This document shows, one piece after another, positions 20,346 to 27,951 of a DNA stretch of 64,000 nucleotides. The notes beneath the pieces are model-generated. The model did no database searches and was not told where the DNA came from. It saw nothing but the letters and a program-made list of their open reading frames with translations. The position numbers and the translations under genes were made by a program. Position 1 is the first letter of the stretch, and every line of letters starts with the position of its first letter. This DNA is from Luteimonas marina (GTDB taxonomy: Bacteria; Pseudomonadota; Gammaproteobacteria; Xanthomonadales; Xanthomonadaceae). The DNA is taken from contig NZ_VOHK01000006.1 of NCBI RefSeq assembly GCF_007859325.1, positions 1 to 64,000 on the forward strand, written 5' to 3'.

Positions 20346-22919
20346 ATGCGGACCTTGCGTCGAAATGCGCTCTTCAAGGCCCTGGTGCTCTGCCAGTGCG
20401 CCGTACTGCCATCCATTGCGTTCGCCCAGGATGCGACGAACGAAAGCCCCCAGGCATCCAGTCCCACCGAACTGGAAGGCATCGTGGTCACCGGCCGCCG
20501 CGCCGCGGACCGCCTGGCCATCGACGACAAGCGCAACGCCGACGGCCAGGTCGACGCGATCCGCGCCGATGACGTCGGCCGCCTGCCCGACCAGAACGTC
20601 GCCGAGGCGGTGCGCCGCCTGCCCGGCGTGAGCACGCTCAACGACCAGGGCGAGGGCCGCTACCTCACCGTGCGCGGCGTCTCCCCGGAGCTGCTCAACG
20701 TCACCCTGAACGGGCAGACCGCGCCGGCGCCCGAACCCGATGGCCGCCAGGTCAAGCTCGACGACATCCCGTCCGGCCTGATCGGCGCGGTCACGGTCAA
20801 CAAGACGCTGACCCCGGACATGGACGCCAACGCGATCGCCGGCCAGGTCAACATCGAGACCGTCTCCGCGTTCGACCGCAACCGCACCTTCGCCACCGCG
20901 CGCGCCGCCTACGGCCACTACGACATCAACGGCGAGAACCCCTACGAGTTCGACGGATCGTTCGGCGGCGTGTTCGGCGCCGACAGGCAGTTCGGCGCGG
21001 TATTCGCGATCAACCACTCCGACCGCAGGATCGGTTCGCAGAACATGCAGAATCCCGGCGACTGGATCGAGGTCGACGACCAGTGGGTGCCCGAAGGACT
21101 CGAGGTGCGCCAGTACAACACCCATCGCCGGCGCAGCGGCGCGGTCGCCAACTTCGACTGGAAGGCCAGCGAGAACGCCTCGCTGTTCCTGCGCTTCCTG
21201 TATTCGAAGTACCAGGACCAGGAAACCCGCGACGCCTTCGCCGTGGAGTTCGACGAGGACGGCATCGCGCCGGGCTCGGCCACCGCCGGCACCTTCGAGG
21301 ACGCCGAGGCGATCCGCGCGATCCGCACCCGCGAGGAAACCACCAGCACCTTCACCGTCTCCACCGGCGGCGAGTTCCGCTTCGGCGACGACAAGCTCAC
21401 CGCCGAAGCCACCTACTCGCGCGCGGACAAACGCGACCCGCACCGCGACGAATGGGGTTTCGTGGCCGGGGACATCTCCGGCAGCTACCTGCTCGGGCCG
21501 CGCGGCTACGACATCTCCTTCGACGACGACGCCGCGTTCGACCCCGCCGGGTTCGAGCCCGACTTCTACGAACCCGAATCGCGCCGCGCGGTCGAGGACC
21601 TCTACCAGGCGCGCCTGGACTACGTGATCCCGTTCGGCGGCGAGGGCTCCGAATTCCAGTTCGGCGTGAAGTACATCAAGCGCGAGAAGCGCAACGACCA
21701 GACCGGCCGGGCCTGGGAATACGACGACGGCGACATGACCATGGCCGACGTCGCGGGCGGGCACATCCCCTCGGTGTTCGGCGGCCGCTACCGCTTGGGC
21801 CCGCTGGTGAGCGGCCCCAGGGCGGACGCGTACTTCCTCGCCAACCAGGGCGAGTTCGAGGAGGACGACGAGGGCACGCTGAGCGCGTCCCTGGCCGCGG
21901 ACTACTCCATCACCGAGGACATCACCGCCGCCTACGCGATGGCCCGGCTGTGGTTCGGCGACGTCACCGTGATCCCCGGCATGCGCATCGAGCACACCAA
22001 GGGCAGCTACGCCGCGCACGCCTTCGACCTGGAGGAATCCAGCCTCGACCAGCCGTTCAACGTGTTCGGATCGCGCAGCTATACCGACTTCTTCCCGGGC
22101 GTGAACGTCCGCTGGGACGCCAGCGAGCACCTGGTCGTCCGCGGCGCGGTGACCCGCGCGATCGGGCGGCCGAACTACGAGTCGCTGGCGCCGTTCGTCG
22201 AGATCGAGGGCGCCAACAGCATCGAGCCGGAAGTCACGATGGGCAACCCGGACCTGGAGCCGCTGTACTCGACCAACGCCGACCTGTCGCTGGAGTACTA
22301 CGTCGGCAACCGCGGCGTGCTCTCGGCGGCGGTCTTCCACAAGAGCATCAGCAACCCGATCTACGAGGTCACCCGCACCGACCAGGACGGCGTGTTCGGC
22401 GGCATCGCGCTGACCGGCGCCGAGATCTCCACCTGGACCAACGCGCGCAAGGCGACGGTCTCGGGCCTGGAGCTCAACGCCCAGTACGAACTGAGCTTCC
22501 TGCCCTCGCCGTTCGACGGCTTCAGCGTCGGCGCGAACATGACCTTCGTCGACTCCGAGGCCGAGGGCCTGCCCGCGCGCACCGACAAGGTGCCGCTGCT
22601 GAACCAGTCCGACCGCGTGGCGTCGGCCCAGGTCAGCTACGAGAAGTACGGCTTCTCGGCGCGGCTGGCCTACACGTACCGCTCGGCGATGCTCAGCGAA
22701 GTGCACGAGGAGGACCCCGAGGGCGACATCTACTGGGACTCGCTCAGGCAGTGGGACATCAAGTTCGGCTACGAGATCACCCCGCGCTGGTCGGTGTTTC
22801 TCGAAGGCTCGAACCTCAACGACGCGGCGATGCGCGCCTATGTCGGCCGCCGCGACCGCACCATGGAACGTGAGATCTACGGCTGGTCGGCGCGCATGGG
22901 CGCGCAGTTCAAGTTCTGA
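20346..22919 (+). CDS. TonB-dependent outer-membrane receptor (phytate locus)
   Basis: An 857-residue outer-membrane receptor. Signal peptide ends around SIAFAQ, then a short TonB-box region (LEGIVVTGRR), a plug domain (RLPDQNVAEAVRRLPGVSTLNDQGEGRYLTVRGVSPELLNVTLNG, DANAIAGQVNIET) and a 22-strand barrel ending in an aromatic residue (AQFKF). It resembles the Xanthomonas/Caulobacter TonB receptor group that imports plant-derived carbohydrates. GGGAGGGA lies upstream of the ATG. It is flanked by two phytase-type genes, so the likely ligand is phytate, a partly dephosphorylated inositol phosphate or its metal complex; this is contextual inference. Confidence 0.92.
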   Translation: MRTLRRNALFKALVLCQCAVLPSIAFAQDATNESPQASSPTELEGIVVTGRRAADRLAIDDKRNADGQVDAIRADDVGRLPDQNVAEAVRRLPGVSTLNDQGEGRYLTVRGVSPELLNVTLNGQTAPAPEPDGRQVKLDDIPSGLIGAVTVNKTLTPDMDANAIAGQVNIETVSAFDRNRTFATARAAYGHYDINGENPYEFDGSFGGVFGADRQFGAVFAINHSDRRIGSQNMQNPGDWIEVDDQWVPEGLEVRQYNTHRRRSGAVANFDWKASENASLFLRFLYSKYQDQETRDAFAVEFDEDGIAPGSATAGTFEDAEAIRAIRTREETTSTFTVSTGGEFRFGDDKLTAEATYSRADKRDPHRDEWGFVAGDISGSYLLGPRGYDISFDDDAAFDPAGFEPDFYEPESRRAVEDLYQARLDYVIPFGGEGSEFQFGVKYIKREKRNDQTGRAWEYDDGDMTMADVAGGHIPSVFGGRYRLGPLVSGPRADAYFLANQGEFEEDDEGTLSASLAADYSITEDITAAYAMARLWFGDVTVIPGMRIEHTKGSYAAHAFDLEESSLDQPFNVFGSRSYTDFFPGVNVRWDASEHLVVRGAVTRAIGRPNYESLAPFVEIEGANSIEPEVTMGNPDLEPLYSTNADLSLEYYVGNRGVLSAAVFHKSISNPIYEVTRTDQDGVFGGIALTGAEISTWTNARKATVSGLELNAQYELSFLPSPFDGFSVGANMTFVDSEAEGLPARTDKVPLLNQSDRVASAQVSYEKYGFSARLAYTYRSAMLSEVHEEDPEGDIYWDSLRQWDIKFGYEITPRWSVFLEGSNLNDAAMRAYVGRRDRTMEREIYGWSARMGAQFKF

Positions 22920-22937
22920 TCCCGACGTCCGTTCCGG

Positions 22938-22971
22938 CGGCGCCGCGCTCCCCCGCGGCGCCGTCTTTTTT
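22938..22971 (+). terminator. Rho-independent terminator/attenuator between TonB receptor and acid phosphatase
   Basis: A perfect 10-base-pair GC stem (22938-22947 with 22954-22963), a six-base loop and the run TCTTTTTT. It ends three bases before the AGGGAG ribosome-binding site of the next gene, which starts at 22987. The downstream gene must therefore be read by partial read-through, or this element sets the ratio of receptor to phosphatase. Confidence 0.88.
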
Positions 22972-22986
22972 CCAGGGAGTCCCCCC

Positions 22987-24273
22987 ATGCCATTGCCGCC
23001 GCCGTCGCGGATCCCCGCCCTCGTCCTCGTCCCCTGGCTGCTGGCCGCCGCGTCGTGCGCCGGCCATGCCGACGAACCGGTGGCGACACCGGAAGCGGCC
23101 GAACCGAAGCTCGAACGCGTGGTCATGCTGATGCGCCACGGCGTGCGTCCGCCGACGAAGGCGCCGGTCTCGCCGAAAGGCACCCACGACCAGCCCTGGC
23201 CCGAATGGTCCACCGACTACGGCGAGCTGACCGCGCACGGCTACCGCGCCGTGGCCCTGCTCGGCCACTGGGACCGTCGCCGCTGGATCGAGGAGGGACT
23301 GCTGCCCGAGGAAGGCTGCCCCTGGTCGGCCGACATCGAAATCGCCGCGAGCGCGAAATCGCGCGCCCAGGACACGGCGCGGGCGATGGCCGAAGGCCTG
23401 TTCCCGGCGTGCAGCATCGAGATCGCGTTCCCCGCGAACGCCGAGGCGGACATCGAGTTCCACCCGCTCGACAGCGGCGCCGCGCGCATGGATCCGCAGC
23501 AGGCGATGGCGCAGGCGCGCGAGATGCTGCCGCCTGGCGGCGAAGCGGCGCTGGTCGCGGAGAACGCGCCGCTGTTCGGCCTGCTCGAGCGCGCGCTCGG
23601 CTGCTGTTCCCCGACCTTCTGCGAAGCCGGCCCGCGGCCGGCATCGAAGCAATGCGGCCTCGACGCACTGCCGGCGAAGTTCGAACAGGGCGGCGGCGGA
23701 CGCCCCAAGGTGGGCGCGCTGCTGGGCACCGCCTCCACGATCAGCCAGACCTTCCTGCTCGAATACCTGGAAGGCTTCCCGATGGAGCAGGTCGCCTGGG
23801 GCCGTCTGTCGCGCGACGAGATCGGGGAACTGCTCGAATTCCACCGGATCAAGTTCAGGTTCGAAGGCCGCGCGCCCTACGTCGCCGCGCATGCGGCCTC
23901 GCCGCTGGCGGCGAGGATGCTCGCATCGCTGCGCGACGGCGCCCGGCTCACCCTGCTGACCGGGCACGACACCAACATCGCCGACCTCGGCGGCCTGCTC
24001 GACCTGCACTGGCAGGTCCCCGGCTATCCCGAGGACGATCCGCCGCCCGGCGGCGCCCTGGGCTTCGCGCTGTTCCAGGCGCCCGACGGCGAACGCCTCG
24101 TGCGCGCCTTCTACCGCTCGCAGACGATGGACCAGGTGCGCGAACTGCAGCCGCTGGGCGACGACAACCCGCCCTACTTCGAGTACCTGCCGATCCCCGG
24201 CTGCGACGCGCCCTGCCGGCTGCCCGATTTCGAGGCGCTGGTGGAATCGAAACTCGTCGCCCCCGGCGCCTGA
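22987..24273 (+). CDS. Exported histidine-acid phosphatase / phytase
   Basis: A 428-residue secreted phosphatase of the histidine-acid (branch 2) family that includes AppA phytase and glucose-1-phosphatase. A leader ending in LLAAASCAGHADE suggests a lipoprotein or cleaved signal. The catalytic RHGVRPPTK sits at residues 50-58 (nucleophile His51), and the proton-donor motif HDTN begins at His327. The HD form is typical of both AppA and Agp, so substrate is not fixed by the motif. With the phytase and TonB receptor next door, phytate or lower inositol phosphates are the natural candidates. AGGGAG precedes the ATG. Confidence 0.9.
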   Translation: MPLPPPSRIPALVLVPWLLAAASCAGHADEPVATPEAAEPKLERVVMLMRHGVRPPTKAPVSPKGTHDQPWPEWSTDYGELTAHGYRAVALLGHWDRRRWIEEGLLPEEGCPWSADIEIAASAKSRAQDTARAMAEGLFPACSIEIAFPANAEADIEFHPLDSGAARMDPQQAMAQAREMLPPGGEAALVAENAPLFGLLERALGCCSPTFCEAGPRPASKQCGLDALPAKFEQGGGGRPKVGALLGTASTISQTFLLEYLEGFPMEQVAWGRLSRDEIGELLEFHRIKFRFEGRAPYVAAHAASPLAARMLASLRDGARLTLLTGHDTNIADLGGLLDLHWQVPGYPEDDPPPGGALGFALFQAPDGERLVRAFYRSQTMDQVRELQPLGDDNPPYFEYLPIPGCDAPCRLPDFEALVESKLVAPGA

Positions 24274-24653
24274 GCGGCGCCGGCACCGCGCCGGAATTCC
24301 CTTGCTGCCGACCGGCAGCCGTTCCCGGCGCAGCGGACACCCGGCAAACCGTCATCCCGAGCGTCGCGAGGGATCCGCTTGTGGACGGCACTGAATGCGC
24401 ACAAGCAGATCCCTCGCGACGCTCGGGACGACAGCCTTGGTTTTGCGGGACGACAGCCTTCGTCTTGTCCGCTCCCCGTACGGGAACCTCGAAAAACCCG
24501 CTTCTTCCCGTCATTCCCGCGAACGCGGGAACCCAGCGTCTTTGATCTTCAATGAATTGGAGACGCTGACCCCCTCCTTCGCCGGGATCACTGAGGTTTT
24601 TCGAGGCCCCCGTACGGGGCGGGCATCGATCCGCGCGACCCGGGCGCAGCCGC
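24274..24653. repeat. Repeat-rich intergenic region (families C and A); no gene seen
   Basis: Between two converging genes lie an inverted repeat at 24351-24432 (arms GTCATCCCGAGCGTCGCGAG and its complement) and a degenerate family A-like element at 24510-24592. The latter sits inside a longer inverted pair (CCCCGTACGGG near 24476 and again near 24608, each next to a CCTCGAAAAACC-type arm). These may form terminators for both flanking operons. No coding sequence is convincing. Confidence 0.8.
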
Positions 24654-25631
24654 CTAGGGCCTCACCACCTCGCCGCGCTTCGCCGACAGCGTCGCCGCCT
24701 CCGCCAGCGCCAGCGCGGCGACGCCGTCGGCGTAGCCGACCAGGGGCGCCGCGCCATCGAGGATGTCGGCGAAGTGGTCCATCTCGCGCCGGTAGGCCTC
24801 GGCATAGCGGTCGAGGAAGAAGTTCTGCAGCCGGTCGCCGGCCGCCCCGCCCTCGTTGAACACCTGCACCGTGCTTTCGAGCACGTTGTCCGCGCGCACC
24901 ATGCCGCGCGAGGCGTAGGCCTCGATGCGCTGGTCGTAGCCGTAGCCGCTGCGGCGGGTGTTGGCGATCACGCACAGCCGCCCCGATGCCGTCCTGAGCA
25001 CCGTGCGCGCGGTGTCGACGTCGCCCAGCCGGCCGATCTCCGGGTCGACCAGGCAGCTGCCCGCCGCCCAGACCGCTTCGATCTCCTCGCCCAGCAGCCA
25101 GCGCGCCATGTCGAAATCGTGGATCGCCATGTCCTTGAACAGGCCGCCGGAGACGGCGACGTAGGACGGCGGCGGCGGCGCCGGATCGTTCGAGGTGATC
25201 TGCAGCGATTCGATCGTGCCGACGGAGCCGTCGTCGAGCCGCGCCTTCAGCGCCTGGAAGTTGGGGTCGAAGCGGCGGTTGAAGGCCAGCAGCAGGCGCG
25301 CGTCGCGCAGTGCGCCGGCGGCGCCGCGCGCGCGCTGCAGGTCCTGGTCGATGGGTTTCTCGCAGAACACCGCCTTGCCGGCGCCGGCCGCGCGGATGCT
25401 GTAGTCCAGGTGGGTGTCGGTGGAACTGGCGACGATGACGCCGGCGATCGCCGGGTCGGCCAGCACCTGGTCGAGCGAGCCCACCGGCGCGCTCCATTCG
25501 TCCGCGAGCGCGGCCGCCGACGCTTCCACCGGATCGACGATGGCGGCGAGCCGCAGCCGCGGGTGCAGCGCCGCGTTGCGGGCGTGGATGCGGCCGATGC
25601 GGCCGGCTCCGATCAGTGCGACCTTGTGCAT
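24654..25631 (-). CDS. Gfo/Idh/MocA-family dehydrogenase, inositol-dehydrogenase paralogue 2
   Basis: A 325-residue NAD(P)-dependent oxidoreductase. The Rossmann start is VALIGAGRIGRIHARNAA, then CEKPIDQD with the catalytic lysine and the conserved GLFKDMAIHDFDMARWLLGEE carrying the Asp and His of inositol dehydrogenases. It overlaps the preceding paralogue by one base (TGATG). The two proteins share long identical blocks, including a nearly identical 130-base DNA stretch. One copy probably oxidises myo-inositol and the other a stereoisomer (scyllo- or D-chiro-inositol), but which is which cannot be told from sequence alone. Confidence 0.88.
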   Translation of the reverse strand: MHKVALIGAGRIGRIHARNAALHPRLRLAAIVDPVEASAAALADEWSAPVGSLDQVLADPAIAGVIVASSTDTHLDYSIRAAGAGKAVFCEKPIDQDLQRARGAAGALRDARLLLAFNRRFDPNFQALKARLDDGSVGTIESLQITSNDPAPPPPSYVAVSGGLFKDMAIHDFDMARWLLGEEIEAVWAAGSCLVDPEIGRLGDVDTARTVLRTASGRLCVIANTRRSGYGYDQRIEAYASRGMVRADNVLESTVQVFNEGGAAGDRLQNFFLDRYAEAYRREMDHFADILDGAAPLVGYADGVAALALAEAATLSAKRGEVVRP

Positions 25632-26629
25632 CAGCGGTTCTCCTGCAGGCGGATGGGACGGCCTTCGCGCATCGAGCGCTGGCAGGCCTCGGCCAGGGCC
25701 AGCGCGGCGATGCCGTCGGCATAGCCGGTTGCCGGCTGCGCGCGCCCGTGCGCGACCTCGGCGAAGTGCGCGATCTGCGCGCGATAGGAGTCGGCGTAGC
25801 GCTCCGGGAACGCGTACGCGATCGGCGCCGCGGTCGCGCCGGCCTCGTCGAAGGCCTGCACGGTATCGCGCGACACGTTGCCCGCGGCGGCCATGCCCGC
25901 CGCGCCGAAGGCCTCGATGCGCTGGTCGTAGCCGTAGCCGCTGCGGCGGGTGTTGGAGATCACGCACAGCCTGCCCGACGCGGTCCTGAGCACCGTGCGC
26001 GCGGTGTCGACGTCGCCCAGCCGGCCGATCTCCGGGTCGACCAGGCAGCTCGCGGTCGCGAACACCTCGACCGGCTCCTCGCCCAGCAGCCAGCGCGCCA
26101 TGTCGAGGTCGTGGATGGTGAAGTCCTTGAACAGCCCGCCGCTGGTGGGGATGAAGTGCGGCGCGGGCGCGGCCGGATCGTGGTTGACGATGTGCAGGCT
26201 TTCCAGCGCCCCGATCGCGCCCGCGTCGAGCCGGCGCTTGAGCGCGAGGAAGTGCGGGTCGTGGCGGCGGTTGAAGCCGAGCAGGAAGCGCGCGCCCTCG
26301 AAGCGCGGCTGCGCGGCCAGGACCTTGCCCAGGTCGAGGTCGATCGGCTTCTCGCAGAACACCGCCTTGCCGGCCTCCACCGCCTGCAGCGCGTTGTCCA
26401 GGTGCTGGTCGGTCGAACTGCACACCAGCACGCCGCCCACGTCGGGATCGGCCAGCGCCTGCGCCAGCGTCGCGACCTCCGCGCCGGTCGCGTCCGCCAT
26501 CGCCCGCGCGGCCCCGGGCCGGGGATCGACCACGTAGCGCAGGCGCAGGCCCGGCGTGCGCGCGGCGTTGGGTCCATGCACCTGGCCCATGCGGCCGGCC
26601 CCGATCAGCACCACGTCGATCCGCGTCAC
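25631..26629 (-). CDS. iolG: Myo-inositol 2-dehydrogenase-like protein (Gfo/Idh/MocA), paralogue 1
   Basis: A 332-residue NAD-dependent dehydrogenase, the likely first step of inositol catabolism (myo-inositol to 2-keto-myo-inositol). Motifs: VVLIGAGRMGQVHGPNAA, CEKPIDLDLGK, GLFKDFTIHDLDMARWLLGEE and the C-terminal GYADGIAALALAEA. The GTG at 26629 is chosen because it places the Rossmann motif at the usual distance and follows GAAGGG. Starts further upstream would translate the AT-rich promoter DNA. It is the first gene of a two-gene operon divergent from the RpiR regulator. Confidence 0.87.
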   Translation of the reverse strand: MTRIDVVLIGAGRMGQVHGPNAARTPGLRLRYVVDPRPGAARAMADATGAEVATLAQALADPDVGGVLVCSSTDQHLDNALQAVEAGKAVFCEKPIDLDLGKVLAAQPRFEGARFLLGFNRRHDPHFLALKRRLDAGAIGALESLHIVNHDPAAPAPHFIPTSGGLFKDFTIHDLDMARWLLGEEPVEVFATASCLVDPEIGRLGDVDTARTVLRTASGRLCVISNTRRSGYGYDQRIEAFGAAGMAAAGNVSRDTVQAFDEAGATAAPIAYAFPERYADSYRAQIAHFAEVAHGRAQPATGYADGIAALALAEACQRSMREGRPIRLQENR

Positions 26630-26667
26630 GCGCCCTTCCCCTTCGCCCGATACGATTAGAATATTAT

Positions 26668-26695
26668 TTCCATAATAAAAAGCAATAGAATTTCC
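26668..26695 (-). promoter_or_regulatory. Candidate RpiR/IolR operator between iolG and its regulator gene
   Basis: Read on the minus strand this is GGAAATTCTATT, a 12-base spacer and GGAA, the best version of the composite motif also seen near 20233 and 27887. It lies in a strongly AT-rich patch 39 bases upstream of the iolG GTG and 75 bases upstream of the regulator ATG. An inner dyad TATTAT-TTCC-ATAATA (26662-26677) overlaps it. It probably serves autoregulation and control of iolG. Confidence 0.6.
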
Positions 26696-26769
26696 AGAAA
26701 TCTGGTCGCGTTCCATTTTTTGCAGGACACTGCCGCAGTCCAGGGACGAACCGACAACCGAGGCACGCC

Positions 26770-27663
26770 ATGTCCGAACCGACCACCCCGCCGGCCAGCG
26801 CCGAGGAACTGCGTGCCGCGATCCTCGCCCGCTACGACGGCCTGAGCAAACGCCTCAAGCAGATCGCGCGCTACGTCCTCGACGAGCCCAACGCGGTGGC
26901 GCTGGAGACCCTGGCGGTGCTGTCCGGGCGCTGCGGCGTGCAGCCGTCGGCGATCGTGCGCTTCGCCAAGTCCTTCGGCTTCGACGGCGCCACGCAGATG
27001 CAGCGGGTGCTGCGCGACGGCCTGCTGTCGGCCAACGCCTCGCTCGGCTACGGCGAGCGCATCCGCGAGTTCAGCAAGGCCGTCGACGGCAAGGGCGTCA
27101 GCGACCCGGCGCAGGTGCTGGCGGAGTTCGTCGAAGGCAACGTGCTGGCCCTCAAGCACCTGGGCGACGCGATCGACAAGAAGCAGCTGACCGAGGCGGT
27201 GAAGCTGATCGCCCAGGCCAGCACCGTGTTCGTCGCCGGCTTCCGGCGCTCGTTCCCGGTGGCCGCGTACCTGGCCTATTCGCTGCACCAGGTGGACAAG
27301 AAGACGGTGTTCATCGACAGCGTCGGCGGCATGACCCGGCAGCAGATCCACGGCATCACCCGCGACGACCTGCTGCTGGTGGTGAGCTACCAGCCCTACG
27401 CCGAGGAGGCGGTGCACCTGATCGACGCGGCGGTCGACAACCAGTGCAAGGTGCTGTCGATCAGCGACAGCCCGGTCAGCCCGGTCGCCAAGCCGGCCAC
27501 GCTGGTGCTGCAGGTCAAGGAGGCGGAGATCCGCAAGTTCCGCTCGCTCTCCACCTCGATGTGCCTGGCGCAGGCGCTGGTGATCTCCTACGCGTTCTCC
27601 TCCGCCACCGCGACCCGCAACGCCTCCGCGCTGGGCGCGAAGCGGCGGCCGGCCAGGAAATAG
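26770..27663 (+). CDS. RpiR/MurR-family regulator, probable inositol repressor
   Basis: A 297-residue regulator with an N-terminal RpiR helix-turn-helix domain (residues 10-85: SKRLKQIARYVLDEPNAVALETLAVLSGRCGVQPSAIVRFAKSFGF). The C-terminal SIS domain (about 130-270: VFVAGFRRSFPVAAYLAYSL, LLLVVSYQPYAEEAVHLIDAA, VLSISDSPVSPVAKPATLVL) binds phosphosugars. In Sinorhizobium an RpiR-type IolR represses the iol genes, and this gene sits between the two iol operons. The natural effector would be a phosphorylated Iol intermediate or an inositol phosphate. Candidate operators lie at 26668, 27887 and 20233. Confidence 0.9.
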   Translation: MSEPTTPPASAEELRAAILARYDGLSKRLKQIARYVLDEPNAVALETLAVLSGRCGVQPSAIVRFAKSFGFDGATQMQRVLRDGLLSANASLGYGERIREFSKAVDGKGVSDPAQVLAEFVEGNVLALKHLGDAIDKKQLTEAVKLIAQASTVFVAGFRRSFPVAAYLAYSLHQVDKKTVFIDSVGGMTRQQIHGITRDDLLLVVSYQPYAEEAVHLIDAAVDNQCKVLSISDSPVSPVAKPATLVLQVKEAEIRKFRSLSTSMCLAQALVISYAFSSATATRNASALGAKRRPARK

Positions 27664-27670
27664 CGGGAAC

Positions 27671-27745
27671 TGTCATTTCGACCGCAGGGAGAAATCTCCT
27701 GTCCGGCGCAGGGGAACGAGATTTCTCCCTGCGGTCGAAATGACA
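27671..27745. repeat. Palindromic repeat family B, copy 1
   Basis: An inverted repeat with arms of the TGTCATTTCGACCGCAGGGA type around a short centre. It follows the regulator stop by seven bases and may end its transcript. Copies recur at 47649-47722 and 50507-50593. The rest of the gap to iolC (27746-27951) holds a G/C-rich stretch and then the AT-rich operator region. Confidence 0.88.
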
Positions 27746-27886
27746 GGGGATGGGTCCTGGCGCGACCGGTTGGGTTCCGGCACGACGGCGACGGGTTCCG
27801 GCGAAGACCGGAGCCGCCGGCGCGGCGGCGTCCCCGGAGGCCGCGCGGGAGGCCGCCCGGGACTGAAATGAAACAAATCTTGCTCA

Positions 27887-27912
27887 TTCCATAAAAATAG
27901 AATAGATTTTAC
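27887..27912 (-). promoter_or_regulatory. Candidate RpiR/IolR operator upstream of iolC
   Basis: On the minus strand: GTAAAATCTATT, a ten-base spacer, then GGAA. This is the third copy of the composite motif in the locus, here 39 bases upstream of the iolC start inside a 50-base AT-rich patch that must also contain the iolC promoter. The left part differs from the other two copies by a one-base deletion. Confidence 0.55.
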
Positions 27913-27951
27913 AAACCCGGGCCGTACCACCCGGCGGGAGGAGCGTCGGCG

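Noticed and set aside
20136..23213. A 1025-residue minus-strand open frame opposite the TonB receptor
   Set aside because: Antisense shadow of a clear receptor gene; no ribosome-binding site or family match.
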